From contig NZ_JACIEM010000003.1 in NCBI RefSeq assembly GCF_014196845.1, positions 124,001 to 188,000 on the forward strand: a stretch of DNA of 64,000 nucleotides, in the 5' to 3' direction. This document shows positions 17,279 to 27,726 of the stretch, in pieces; position 1 is the stretch's first letter, and each line of letters starts with the position of its first letter. The stretch is from Aurantimonas endophytica. GTDB taxonomy: Bacteria; Pseudomonadota; Alphaproteobacteria; Rhizobiales; Rhizobiaceae. The translations under genes were made by a program, and so were the position numbers. A model generated the notes under the pieces. That model saw only the letters and a list, made by a program, of their open reading frames with translations. It was not told the DNA's origin and ran no database searches.

Positions 17279-19957
17279 ATGCGCGCCTCCCTTGGATCCA
17301 TCGTCGCCCTCATCGCGATATGCCTTCTTGCCCTGATCGGCCTGGCGCTGACCGGCGGCGGCATCTGGCTGCTGACGCTCGGGGGTTCCTGGTATTACCT
17401 CGTCTGCGGCATCGCGTTCCTGGCGACCGCGGCGCTGGTGTTCCTGCGGCGACCCGAAGCCCTCATCGTCTTTGCCCTTGTGGTCGTCGGAACGTTGATC
17501 TGGGCGCTCTATGAAGTCGGCTTCGACTGGTGGCCGCTGGCGGCACGCGGCGGCCTCGTCTTCCTGCTCGGCCTGCTGCTGCTGACGCCGTGGGTCACCC
17601 GGCGGCTCGGCACCCGCAACGTCGCCGATGCGCTCGACGGCCGCGACCGCCGCCCGACCGTGACGCATGGCGCCGGTGCCGCCCTCAGCGCGGCTCTCGG
17701 CATCGCCCTCGTGGTCGCCGTCTCGTCCTGGTTCTCCGATCAGCACAATATCGTCGGCTCGCTGCCCGGTCCGCGGGCGGAAGCCCCGACCTATGACATC
17801 CCGGACGGCGAATGGCATGCCTATGGCCGCACGCAGGCCGGCCAGCGCTACTCGCCGCTCGCCCAGATCACTCCGGCCAATGTCGGCGATCTCGAGGAAG
17901 CCTGGCACTATCACACCGGCGACGAGTCGCAGCCTGGCGACCCGACCGAGACGACCTTCCAGGTGACGCCGCTCAAGATCGGCGACCGGCTTTTCCTCTG
18001 CACGCCGCACCAGAACGTCATCGCCGTCAACGCCACGACGGGCGAGGAGATCTGGCGTTACGACCCACAGATCCAGGGTGAGCTTGCCCTGCAGCATCTC
18101 ACCTGCCGCGGCCTTTCCTACCAGCCGCCGGGGGACGCCACGGCCGCTGCTGCGCCGACTGCCGTTCCCGACGCTGCCGCAACCGAAGCGCCCGATGCAG
18201 CGACCCCGGCCGGCGCGACGCCGCCAGCCGCAGCCGCGGACACCGAGCAGGCTGGCGAGGGCGAAGCGCCGGCAGCCACGGCGACCGAACTCTCCCAGGG
18301 CGGAAACCTGACGGCACCGCAGACGGGCGGCGAAGCCGAGACCGATCAGCCGGTCTCCCCGGAGGCCTCGGCCGGTCAGCCTGTGGCGGCCACGACGTCC
18401 TCCCGCGACACCGCGACCTGCGACGCCAAGCTGTTCATGCCGACGGCCGACGCCCGCGTCATCGCGCTGGATCCCGAAACCGGCGCCGTCTGCGGCAATT
18501 TCGGCAATGGCACGGGCCAGATCGACCTCTGGCAGCGTATGCCCAACGTCAATCCCGGCTCGTACTACTCGACCTCGCCGGTCATCGTGGCTGGAAACCT
18601 GATCATCGTCGGCGGCACTGTGCTCGACAACGTGTCGACCAGCGAAGCCTCCGGCGTCATCCGCGCCTTCGACATCGCCACCGCAGAGCTGGTCTGGGCC
18701 TGGGATTCCGGCAATCCCGACCAGACGGCGCCGCTGCCGGAAGGCCAGACCTACACGCCGAATTCGCCGAATTCCTGGTCGATCTCGGCGGCCGACGAGG
18801 AACTCGGGCTGGTCTACGTGCCGCTCGGCAACGAGCCGCCGGACCAGTGGGGCCCCGACCGCAGCGAGGCGGTGGAGCGCTTCTCGTCCTCGGTCGTGGC
18901 GTTGGACATCGCGACGGGCGAAGTGCGCTGGGTCTACCAGACCGTGCATCACGATCTCTGGGATTTCGACGTGCCATCGCAGCCCTCGCTGCTCGACATC
19001 ACGGTCGGCGGCGAGAGCGTGCCGGTGCTGGTCCAGCCGACCAAGCAGGGCGAGGTCTTCGTCCTCGACAGGCGGACCGGCGAGCCGGTCCTCCCGGTCA
19101 TCGAGAAGCCGGCGCCCGGCGGCGCCGTCGAGCCCGACTTCACGGCGCCCACCCAGCCTGTCTCGGCGCTCTCCTTCGACCCGCAGGCCTTGCGCGAATC
19201 CGACATGTGGGGCGCGACGATGCTCGACCAGCTCGCCTGCCGCATCGCCTTCCGCGGCTACAAATACGAAGGGCGCTACACCCCGCCGTCGCTGGAAGGC
19301 ACGCTCGTCTATCCGGGCAATTTCGGCGTGTTCAACTGGGGCAGCGTTGCCGTGGATCCGGTGCGCCAGGTGATGTTCTCGACACCGGCCTATCTCGCCT
19401 TCGTCTCGACCCTTGTGCCGCGCGATGACGAGACGTCGCTGGTCGTCAACGACGAGCAACCGGAAGGCGCGCTTCCGGCGCTCAACGAGAATTTCGGCGC
19501 GCCTTACGCCGTCGAGCTCGCGCCCTTCACGTCATGGCTCGGCCTGCCCTGCCAGGCGCCGCCATGGGGCTACGTCGCCGGTGCCGATCTCACCACCGGC
19601 GAGATCGTCTGGATGCACAAGAACGGCACGGTCCGCGACCAGTCGCCGATCCCGGTTCCCTTCAAGATGGGCGTGCCGGATCTCGGCGGACCGGTGATGA
19701 CTGCCGGCGGCGTCGCGTTCATCTCGGGCACGCTCGACTACTACGTCCGCGGCTATGACGTGACCACCGGCAAGGAACTCTGGAAGGCCCGCCTGCCGGC
19801 GGGTGGCCAGGCGACGCCGATGTCCTACGAGGGCGCCGACGGCCGGCAGTATATCCTGGTCGCCGCCGGCGGCCACGGCTCGCTCGGCACCAAGCGCGGC
19901 GACAGCGTCATCGCCTATGCCCTGCCGGACCGCAGCGCCGAGGCAGACGCCGAATAA
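17279..19957 (+). CDS. gcd: Membrane-bound PQQ dehydrogenase, glucose/quinate/shikimate family
   Basis: 892 aa. The first about 150 residues form five hydrophobic segments; the rest is a periplasmic quinoprotein beta-propeller. Family motifs include EWHAYGRTQAGQRYSPLAQI, EAWHYHTGDES, RVIALDPETG, YQTVHHDLWDFDVPSQP, PGNFGVFNWGS and the C-terminal GGHGSLGTKRGDSVIAY. It oxidises aldoses or cyclic polyols and reduces ubiquinone. Between C276 and C381 it carries roughly 80 extra residues rich in Ala, Pro, Thr and Glu, absent from E. coli Gcd as I know it. The start is chosen for the GAAGGA site. The substrate (glucose or quinate/shikimate) is not decided. Confidence 0.88.
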   Translation: MRASLGSIVALIAICLLALIGLALTGGGIWLLTLGGSWYYLVCGIAFLATAALVFLRRPEALIVFALVVVGTLIWALYEVGFDWWPLAARGGLVFLLGLLLLTPWVTRRLGTRNVADALDGRDRRPTVTHGAGAALSAALGIALVVAVSSWFSDQHNIVGSLPGPRAEAPTYDIPDGEWHAYGRTQAGQRYSPLAQITPANVGDLEEAWHYHTGDESQPGDPTETTFQVTPLKIGDRLFLCTPHQNVIAVNATTGEEIWRYDPQIQGELALQHLTCRGLSYQPPGDATAAAAPTAVPDAAATEAPDAATPAGATPPAAAADTEQAGEGEAPAATATELSQGGNLTAPQTGGEAETDQPVSPEASAGQPVAATTSSRDTATCDAKLFMPTADARVIALDPETGAVCGNFGNGTGQIDLWQRMPNVNPGSYYSTSPVIVAGNLIIVGGTVLDNVSTSEASGVIRAFDIATAELVWAWDSGNPDQTAPLPEGQTYTPNSPNSWSISAADEELGLVYVPLGNEPPDQWGPDRSEAVERFSSSVVALDIATGEVRWVYQTVHHDLWDFDVPSQPSLLDITVGGESVPVLVQPTKQGEVFVLDRRTGEPVLPVIEKPAPGGAVEPDFTAPTQPVSALSFDPQALRESDMWGATMLDQLACRIAFRGYKYEGRYTPPSLEGTLVYPGNFGVFNWGSVAVDPVRQVMFSTPAYLAFVSTLVPRDDETSLVVNDEQPEGALPALNENFGAPYAVELAPFTSWLGLPCQAPPWGYVAGADLTTGEIVWMHKNGTVRDQSPIPVPFKMGVPDLGGPVMTAGGVAFISGTLDYYVRGYDVTTGKELWKARLPAGGQATPMSYEGADGRQYILVAAGGHGSLGTKRGDSVIAYALPDRSAEADAE

Positions 19958-19972
19958 TCAGACCGAAAGCAT

Positions 19973-20000
19973 GATCGGGGGCCGCTCACGGTCCCCGATC
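19973..20000. terminator. Bidirectional terminator-like hairpin
   Basis: GATCGGGGGCC pairs with GGTCCCCGATC (11 bp, one G-U) around a 6 nt loop. It lies between the convergent PQQ dehydrogenase and 8-oxoguanine deaminase genes. No long T run on either side. Confidence 0.55.
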
Positions 20001-20003
20001 GTA

Positions 20004-21341
20004 TCAGGCGAAGCGCCTTGCGGCCGCGCCGTGCTCGGCGCGCAGCCGGGCGACGTCGATACCGACCGGCATGCCGTCCTCCACCCGCCACGACCCTTTC
20101 ACCATTACCCGGTCGGCGCGCGTCGCGCCGCAGAGCACCAGCGCGGCGATCGGATCATGCGCGCCCGAAAAGCGCAGCTCGTCGAGGGTGAACAGCGCCA
20201 GATCCGCCTGCAGTCCCACCGCGATCCGGCCGATATCGGCGCGGCCGAGACAGGCGGCGGAGCCTTCCGTCGCCATGGCGAGGACGTCGCGGGCGGTCAT
20301 CGCTTCCGCCGAACGGTAGTTCAGCCGCCCGACCATCAGCGCATGCCGCGCCGCCTCGATCAGGTTCGACGCATCGTTCGACGCCGATCCGTCGACGCCG
20401 AGGCCGACGGGCGAGCCCGCCGCCTGCAGCTCGTTCACCGGGCAGAAGCCCGAGGCCAGCACCGCATTGGATGCCGGGCAGTGGCAGACGCCGACCTTGT
20501 GGGCGCCGAGCCGCCGGCATTCCTCGGTGGTGAAATGGATGCCGTGGGCGAGCCAGGTTCGCGGGCCCAGCCAGCCGACTTCTTCCAGATAGTCCACCGG
20601 GCGGCAGCCGAAGGTCGCCTCGCAGAAACGGTTCTCGTCCTCGGTCTCGCCGAGATGCGTGTGCAGCCGGCAGTCGTGTCTGTCGGCCAGCGCCGCGCTG
20701 GCGATCATCAGGCTCTTGGTGACGGAAAACGGCGAGCAGGGCGCTAGCGCGATCTGCGTCATCGCCCCGTCGGTGCGGTCGTGCCAGCGGCCGATCAGCC
20801 GCTCGCTGTCGGCGAGGATATCGTCCTCGTCCTGCACCACGGTGTCCGGCGGCAGGCCGCCATCCTTCTGGCTGAGATTCATCGAGCCGCGGGTCAGCGT
20901 CATGCGGATGCCGAGCGCCGTGGCCTCCTCCGCCTCGATGTCGATCGCGTTCTCGAGCCCCTGCGGGAAGAGATAATGATGGTCCGCCGCGGTGGTGCAG
21001 CCGGACATCAGGAGCTCGGTCAGGGCGAGCCGCACCGACAGGCGGAAACTCTCCGGATCGAGCCGCGCCCAGATCGGGTAGAGGCTGGTGAGCCAGGGAA
21101 ACAGTTCCTTGTCGATCGCCGCCGGATGCGCCCGCGTCAGGGTCTGGTAGAAATGATGGTGGGTGTTGACGAGGCCGGGCAGCACCACGTGGCGCGAGGC
21201 GTCGAAGACCGCGTCCACCGGCTGCGCCGGGGCCGCACCGGACGGCACCAGCTCGGCGATCCGCTCGTCCTCGACGACGATCCCGCCCTCGGCTCCCTCG
21301 GCGAGGATCGCCAGCGGGTCCTTCAGGAACAGCCGCGTCAC
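20004..21341 (-). CDS. 8-oxoguanine deaminase (amidohydrolase)
   Basis: 445 aa amidohydrolase of the AtzA/8-oxoguanine deaminase group. Metal ligands are in [14 protein letters not shown], the [10 protein letters not shown] motif, HGIHFTTEE and [22 protein letters not shown] is typical of this subfamily. It would deaminate 8-oxoguanine, and possibly isocytosine, to urate or uracil with release of ammonia. It is the last gene of ureEFG, its ATG overlapping the ureG stop (ATGA). The product urate could enter the PuuD pathway. The annotation is by family; the closest alternative is another aminopurine or triazine deaminase. Confidence 0.82.
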   Translation of the reverse strand: MTRLFLKDPLAILAEGAEGGIVVEDERIAELVPSGAAPAQPVDAVFDASRHVVLPGLVNTHHHFYQTLTRAHPAAIDKELFPWLTSLYPIWARLDPESFRLSVRLALTELLMSGCTTAADHHYLFPQGLENAIDIEAEEATALGIRMTLTRGSMNLSQKDGGLPPDTVVQDEDDILADSERLIGRWHDRTDGAMTQIALAPCSPFSVTKSLMIASAALADRHDCRLHTHLGETEDENRFCEATFGCRPVDYLEEVGWLGPRTWLAHGIHFTTEECRRLGAHKVGVCHCPASNAVLASGFCPVNELQAAGSPVGLGVDGSASNDASNLIEAARHALMVGRLNYRSAEAMTARDVLAMATEGSAACLGRADIGRIAVGLQADLALFTLDELRFSGAHDPIAALVLCGATRADRVMVKGSWRVEDGMPVGIDVARLRAEHGAAARRFA

Positions 21342-21970
21342 GCGGCGTGCTCGACCGCCGGCAGGCCGCCCGTGGCGACGAGGAACGCCAATATGTCGCC
21401 GATCCCCCTCGCCCGCGACAGATCGGCAAAGATCGTCGCGCCGTCCCCCCTGCCCCTGGCGGCATCTTCCCGCATGCGCTCCAGGTCGGCGCCGACATAG
21501 GGCGCGAGATCGGTCTTGTTGATCACCAGGAGATCAGAGCGGGTGATCGCCGGCCCGCCCTTGCGCGGGATGTCCTCGCCCTGGCAGACCGAGATGACGT
21601 AGATCGACAGGTCCACGAGGTCCGGCGAGAAGGTCGCGGCGAGGTTGTCGCCGCCCGACTCCACCAGCACGAGGTCGAGACCTGGATACCGGGCGTTGAG
21701 GTCGCGGATCGCTGCGATGTTGATCGAGGCGTCCTCGCGGATGGCGGTATGGGGGCAGCCGCCGGTCTCGACGCCGATGATCCGGTCCGAACTGAGTGCC
21801 TGCAGGCGCACCAGCGCCTCGGCGTCCTCGCGCGTGTAGATGTCGTTGGTGACGACGCCGATCGACCAGGTGTCGCGCGCCGCCTTGCACAGCTTTTCGA
21901 CCAGCGTCGTCTTGCCCGAGCCGACCGGGCCGCCAATGCCGACCCGGAGCGGGCCGTGTTTCGAGATCAT
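21338..21970 (-). CDS. ureG: Urease accessory GTPase UreG
   Basis: 210 aa SIMIBI-class GTPase that drives nickel delivery to urease. P-loop [14 protein letters not shown] is at about 14-27, the metal-binding CPH motif is in [31 protein letters not shown] is the switch region, and [10 protein letters not shown] the guanine-specificity motif. Normal length. It overlaps ureF and the deaminase gene by four bases on each side. Confidence 0.97.
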   Translation of the reverse strand: MISKHGPLRVGIGGPVGSGKTTLVEKLCKAARDTWSIGVVTNDIYTREDAEALVRLQALSSDRIIGVETGGCPHTAIREDASINIAAIRDLNARYPGLDLVLVESGGDNLAATFSPDLVDLSIYVISVCQGEDIPRKGGPAITRSDLLVINKTDLAPYVGADLERMREDAARGRGDGATIFADLSRARGIGDILAFLVATGGLPAVEHAA

Positions 21971-22719
21971 GAGCGGAACAGCCTCGTGTGCAGGGTTTCG
22001 TGCCGCATTGCGGCAATCTCCGACCCTAGCGCCGAGGAGCCGAGATCGTCCAGCGTCGCGCGCTCCGCTCGGCTCGCCGCGTCGCCGATGGCCGGCTCCA
22101 GCCCGTGAAGGACGCGCACCGCGACGCTCTGCGGCAGCGGCACCAGCCGCACCGCGGCCGAGACCAGCGAGGCGGCGAAACCGTGGGCATAGGCGATCAA
22201 GGTGTCCGCCAGCGGCAGCCCCGCCATGGCCGCGAGGCGCCCCGCGGCAATCGGATAAGGCAGGCCGCCGCAGGGCGCCGTGACCGCGGAAAGGCCGGCC
22301 GGCGTTTCGGCACCCGGTCCACCACCGACGCCGGCCCAGTGCGCAGACGCCTCGGCAAAGGCCGCGCCCAGCGCCAGCGTCTCTGCCCGGCGCTCGGCGC
22401 TGCCGGCCAGCGCGACGCCGAGTTCGGCGACCGAAGCGAGGCGCTCTTGGTCCCCGGCCGCCGCGGCATGGAACGCCTCGGCCATCAGCACCAGGTCGTT
22501 CCAGCCGCTGCCCCGGTCGAGCAGCAGGGCGACCCAGTCGGCGACGCCGTCGCCATTGGTAACGACGCCCTCGGCCACCGCCGATTCCAACCCGTGCGAC
22601 CAGGCGAAACCGCCGATCGGAAAGGCCGGCGAGAACAGCGTCAGCAGCTGAGGCAGCCACGGGCGTGCCGACGTCTCAGCCGACTGACGCAAGGCGTCTT
22701 CGGAACGGCTGGTGGTCAC
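21967..22719 (-). CDS. ureF: Urease accessory protein UreF
   Basis: 250 aa all-helical protein that bridges UreD and UreG in urease maturation. Family signature [20 protein letters not shown] lies near residues 28-48, with conserved helices down to [16 protein letters not shown]. The start is a GTG overlapping the ureE stop (GTGA); no better in-frame ATG is available. Its own stop overlaps ureG. Slightly longer than average because of an Ala/Gly-rich insert near the middle. Confidence 0.94.
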   Translation of the reverse strand: MTTSRSEDALRQSAETSARPWLPQLLTLFSPAFPIGGFAWSHGLESAVAEGVVTNGDGVADWVALLLDRGSGWNDLVLMAEAFHAAAAGDQERLASVAELGVALAGSAERRAETLALGAAFAEASAHWAGVGGGPGAETPAGLSAVTAPCGGLPYPIAAGRLAAMAGLPLADTLIAYAHGFAASLVSAAVRLVPLPQSVAVRVLHGLEPAIGDAASRAERATLDDLGSSALGSEIAAMRHETLHTRLFRS

Positions 22720-23192
22720 CGGTCGATGAAGTCCGGCACGTGTTCGTGGCCATGGGCTTCGTGCGCGCCGCCATAGGCGCCGCCTTCCGGGTCGAACCCG
22801 GCCTCGGTTTCCGTTACCTGGGCGCCGAGCCCTTCCAGCATCTCGCGGATCACCGTGTCGCGCCGGATCAGGATGCGGTCGTCGAGGATCTGCGCCGGCA
22901 GATGCCGATTGCCGAGCTGCCAGGCGATGGCGAGGAGATGCCGGGCGTCGCGGCCGCTGATTTGGTAGAGCTCTTCGGGCCGCGCCCGCACCGCCACCAG
23001 CCGTCCGTCGTCGAGCTGGATCGCGTCGCCATCCCGCAGCAGCGTCGCCTCGGCGAGGTCGAGCAGGAAGGCGATTCCCCCATCGGTGACCATCGCCATG
23101 CGCCGGCGATGCCGCGCGCTTTCGTCGAGCGTGATGGTGTCGGCTTCGGCCGTCCATTCGCCCGCCCGCCTGACCGAAGTCCCCACGATCAT
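22716..23192 (-). CDS. ureE: Urease nickel metallochaperone UreE
   Basis: 158 aa. The N-terminal peptide-binding domain (about 1-75) and C-terminal metal domain (LGNRHLPAQI, with the conserved His) are visible. It ends in a short His-containing tail (GGAHEAHGHEH), much less His-rich than in Klebsiella UreE. The ATG has an AAAGGGAA site. It is the first gene of ureE-ureF-ureG-deaminase and diverges from the gene at 23286. Confidence 0.93.
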   Translation of the reverse strand: MIVGTSVRRAGEWTAEADTITLDESARHRRRMAMVTDGGIAFLLDLAEATLLRDGDAIQLDDGRLVAVRARPEELYQISGRDARHLLAIAWQLGNRHLPAQILDDRILIRRDTVIREMLEGLGAQVTETEAGFDPEGGAYGGAHEAHGHEHVPDFIDR

Positions 23193-23285
23193 TCCGTGAT
23201 TCCCTTTGCGATTTGCGCTTAAGATACTTCGCCGGCCGCCCGCTGCCAGTGCGATCATCGGTGCGGGGCTAAAAGGGGCGCTGCG

Positions 23286-23912
23286 ATGGCGTTGCAGAAC
23301 CGCGTCACGCCGCTCGGCGAGATCGTCGCCGATCCCGCCCGCGGCACGCTGATGGGCAATCGCGGCGTGCTCCACGACGATGAGCGGCGGCTGGGCCAGA
23401 GCCGCTGGAAGCACAAGCCCTGGATCGCCTGCACATTGCTGTTCAAGGGCCGCAGCCGCAAGCCGATGACGCCCGGGCGCTACACTGAACTGTTCTTCCT
23501 CGACGAGGCGACATCGCTCGCGGCGGGTCACCGGCCCTGCGCGGAATGTCGCCGCGCCGCCTTCAACGCCTTTCGTGTCGCCTGGGCAGCGGCCAACGAA
23601 AGTAATGGTCTGCCGAGCGCCGTGGAGATGGATGCCGCCTTGCACACCGCGCGGGTCGACCGCTGGACGCGGAAGCAGATCCGGCACGAGCGGCCCGCCG
23701 CCGATCTGCCGGACGGCGTCTTCATCCTGGTCAATGCCGATCCGTGGCTGGTCTGGCGGGGCCGCCTGCTGCGCTGGACGTTCGGCGGCTACGACGCGAC
23801 CGCGCCGCTGCCGAGGGTCATGGCGACGGTGATCACACCCGCGCCGACCGTCGCCGCCCTGGCGGCGGGGTACTCTCCGGGCGTCCACGCCAGCGCTGCG
23901 GACGCAGGATGA
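23286..23912 (+). CDS. Uncharacterised protein with a CxxC motif (GHRPCAECRR)
   Basis: 208 aa, no signal peptide or membrane segment, function not recognised. The centre holds AAGHRPCAECRRAAFNAF, a two-cysteine motif recalling the RPCxRC metal site of Ada-type proteins, followed by DAALHTARVDRWTRKQ. Aromatic residues are frequent (WKHKPWIACTLLFKGR, DPWLVWRGRLLRWTFGGY). It reads as a globular cytoplasmic protein, possibly zinc-binding. It is divergent from ureE and convergent with the MliC-like gene, interrupting the minus-strand urease run. Nothing in it indicates a urease role. Confidence 0.75.
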   Translation: MALQNRVTPLGEIVADPARGTLMGNRGVLHDDERRLGQSRWKHKPWIACTLLFKGRSRKPMTPGRYTELFFLDEATSLAAGHRPCAECRRAAFNAFRVAWAAANESNGLPSAVEMDAALHTARVDRWTRKQIRHERPAADLPDGVFILVNADPWLVWRGRLLRWTFGGYDATAPLPRVMATVITPAPTVAALAAGYSPGVHASAADAG

Positions 23913-23954
23913 TGCCCGCGGACCGCTGTTGGCAGATGGCGCGAGCCTGACGTT

Positions 23955-24338
23955 CTATCGCTGCACCTGGCAGACCGTCCGGTCGGCGGCATCGGGCGAG
24001 CGCTCGCTGTAGAGGTCGCCGCGGGGCCCCTTCGTCCACCAGACCATGTCGTTGGCGACGTATTTGGCGCCTGACCCGGCCAGCACCCCGACGAACAGCG
24101 TCGGCTGACCGTCGATCGGCAGCAGCGCGAAATTGTTGTCCGGCAGGTTGATGTATTCGACCGACAGCGGCGTCGACTCGGCGTCGGCACCCGCCTTGCA
24201 GGCATAGGCGACGGTGGTCCGCTCGGCCGTTCCCGGCAGTTCCAGCGTCAACGTCTCGGCACTCGCGGCAAGCGTCGTCAGCGCCAGCCCGGCTATGATC
24301 GCCATGGCCCGGGGTGCCATCATTTTCGTGTTCATCAT
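23955..24338 (-). CDS. MliC-family periplasmic protein
   Basis: 127 aa with a signal peptide (about residues 1-27, ending near LAASAET). The mature part matches the lysozyme-inhibitor MliC/PliC domain: VAYACKAG near the start, and VLAGSGAKYVANDMVWWTKG with the typical WWTKG strand. No lipobox cysteine, so it is probably soluble in the periplasm (PliC-like). It follows ureC by 37 bp on the same strand with a GGAGGAGGG site, so it is likely co-transcribed with ureC. A function in urease is not implied. Confidence 0.8.
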   Translation of the reverse strand: MMNTKMMAPRAMAIIAGLALTTLAASAETLTLELPGTAERTTVAYACKAGADAESTPLSVEYINLPDNNFALLPIDGQPTLFVGVLAGSGAKYVANDMVWWTKGPRGDLYSERSPDAADRTVCQVQR

Positions 24339-24375
24339 GTCCCTCCTCCCGAAGGTCGTTACCGTTCAGGAATGG

Positions 24376-26088
<1,713 letters not shown>

Positions 26089-26244
26089 GGGCAATCACTC
26101 CGGACAGCTTGGAGACGGCACGAGCGCGCCATTGCGGCGCAGCATCGCCAACCTTAGATCGGTCGCGAAAGCTTGTCTTCCCGCTATCGCCGTTTGCGGC
26201 GAAACTGCCCGACAGGGAATTCTCCATCCGGGTGAGAGGCCCGC

Positions 26245-26670
26245 ATGCCAAGGTACAACATGATCCGCATGGCGCTTCTTGCCGCATTGCTCGCACCGTC
26301 GCCGGTGCTGGCCCAGGCCTTCGACCCCGGGCCGATGGGCAGCGTGCCCGGCTCGTCCGTCTCCGGCATGCGCATCGACGGTGCGCCGCGGCCCGCCGCC
26401 GGACCGCGCGTTCCCGGCGCGGACGTCTTCGGCGACACGGTCGAGGAGCGCGTCTACGGCAAGGATTTCGACGACAGCTATCTGCGGCCCGTCGTGCCGC
26501 GGGGCAGCAGCGAGGCAAACCGCGACTCGATCGAGCGCCGCGCCACGGAAGGCCGCTCCGACCTCAACGACATCAATGCCGGCGACTTCGCCCGCAGCGG
26601 GCCGAACGCCATCGGCGGCAGCGCGGTGACGCACGGCCGCTCCAACGGGCGGGCGATCATCCGGCGCTAG
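26245..26670 (+). CDS. Small secreted protein, paralogue of the gene at 26765
   Basis: 141 aa with an N-terminal hydrophobic signal (MIRMALLAALLAPSPVLAQA; cleavage near residue 23). No known domain. The C-terminal part reads RRATEGRSDLNDINAGDFARSG and ends in AIGGSAVTHGRS, which aligns with the C-terminal part of the next gene product (RATEGDSSINSLNVDGLARSG, GGSAVSTT). It is divergent from ureC and 94 bp before its paralogue. Probably exported; function unknown. Confidence 0.7.
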   Translation: MPRYNMIRMALLAALLAPSPVLAQAFDPGPMGSVPGSSVSGMRIDGAPRPAAGPRVPGADVFGDTVEERVYGKDFDDSYLRPVVPRGSSEANRDSIERRATEGRSDLNDINAGDFARSGPNAIGGSAVTHGRSNGRAIIRR

Positions 26671-26764
26671 GCGCCGGGCGAGCACGCGGAACTGCTACGG
26701 GGTGTTGGAGTTGCGCTGAAGCAGATGTAGTCTCGGCTCTCGCCGGCAACCGAAAGGCGCTCCC

Positions 26765-27304
26765 ATGCGTGCATCCCCCGCCATCACGATGGGCGTCGCA
26801 GCCGCCCTCTTCGCATTCCCGGCCCTCGCCCAGGTCGGAAGCACCGGCAGCGGCGCCTCGGGCGGCGTCGGTTCCTCAAGCAGCGTGGGTGGTTCCAGCA
26901 GCGGCGTTGGCAGCAGCAGCATTGGCGGGAGCGGCATAGGCAGCAGCGGAATCGGTAGCAGCGGCTCGACGACGAGCGGCGTCGGCTCGACCGTCACCGA
27001 TCCGATCATGCCGGATACCGGCGTCGGCTCGGGCGGCGGCGCCGACGCCAATGCGGCCCGCGCCACGGAAGGCGATTCGTCGATCAACTCGCTGAATGTC
27101 GACGGACTCGCCCGCTCCGGCACCGGCGGCAGCGCCGTCAGCACGACGCTCGGCGGCGACGATGACCGCTTCCAGTCCACAGCGGGTTCCGGCTCGCCGC
27201 AGGCCTACCGGATCCCGACGCCGACGGTGGATGTCGATCTCGGCGCCATCCGCCGCGGGCTGGCGGCCGGCCCCAGCGCGACGCCCAAGGCAAACGGCGA
27301 CTGA
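26765..27304 (+). CDS. Gly/Ser-rich secreted protein
   Basis: 179 aa. A signal peptide (about 1-22, ending ALAQ) is followed by about 55 residues of irregular Gly/Ser repeats (units like GSSGIGSSG). A short conserved block RATEGDSSINSLNVDGLARSG comes next, shared with the upstream gene, then a hydrophilic tail. The low-complexity region is probably disordered. Start ATG is preceded by a GAAAGG-like site. It is convergent with the gene at 27321. No function recognised; an extracytoplasmic or cell-surface role is a guess. Confidence 0.68.
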   Translation: MRASPAITMGVAAALFAFPALAQVGSTGSGASGGVGSSSSVGGSSSGVGSSSIGGSGIGSSGIGSSGSTTSGVGSTVTDPIMPDTGVGSGGGADANAARATEGDSSINSLNVDGLARSGTGGSAVSTTLGGDDDRFQSTAGSGSPQAYRIPTPTVDVDLGAIRRGLAAGPSATPKANGD

Positions 27305-27320
27305 CGCCGCCTGCCCACCT

Positions 27321-27719
27321 TCAGCGCAGGAACGCCTCGTCCACCGGCACCTGCAGCGCTTCGGCCAGCCGGTTGGTCTTGGCGGCGAGGCTGATCACGG
27401 CCAGAAGCTCGCCATATTGCGCGTCGGTCATGCCCTTGGCCCGGGCCGCCGCCGTGTGGGAATGGACGCAATAGCTGCAGCCGCTGGTCGCCGACACGGC
27501 GACGTAGAGGAGTTCGCGCGTCAGCGGGTCGAGCGCGCCCTCGGCGCCCATCACCGCCTTCACCTCCTGCCAGGTCCGCTCCAGCGACGCCGGGTCGGTG
27601 GCCAGCGCCCGCCAGAAATTGTTTACATAATCGGTTCCGCGCGTCGCCCTGATGTCGTCGAACACCGCTTTGACGCGCGGCTCGGCCGCCGCGTCGGTGA
27701 CCAGCGGGCTCGTCGCCAT
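27321..27719 (-). CDS. Carboxymuconolactone decarboxylase/AhpD-like protein
   Basis: 132 aa of the CMD/AhpD all-helical fold. The redox-type motif SGCSYCVHSHTAAAR (CxxC followed by His) is the AhpD-like active site, so a peroxidase or thiol-oxidoreductase role is likelier than a true decarboxylase. No signal peptide. It lies 7 bp after the cyclase-family gene on the same strand, so the two are probably co-expressed. It sits between ureB and ureC. Confidence 0.85.
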   Translation of the reverse strand: MATSPLVTDAAAEPRVKAVFDDIRATRGTDYVNNFWRALATDPASLERTWQEVKAVMGAEGALDPLTRELLYVAVSATSGCSYCVHSHTAAARAKGMTDAQYGELLAVISLAAKTNRLAEALQVPVDEAFLR

Positions 27720-27726
27720 GGCGGTC

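Noticed and set aside
16634-19459. A 941-codon open frame on the minus strand, opposite allA and the PQQ dehydrogenase
   Set aside because: Shadow of the real genes with Arg/Gly-rich composition and no domain.
26089-26094. A TTG two codons before the ureC ATG as the start
   Set aside because: The ATG at 26088 gives the usual 570 aa and the MPARI start of the family with correct GGAG spacing.
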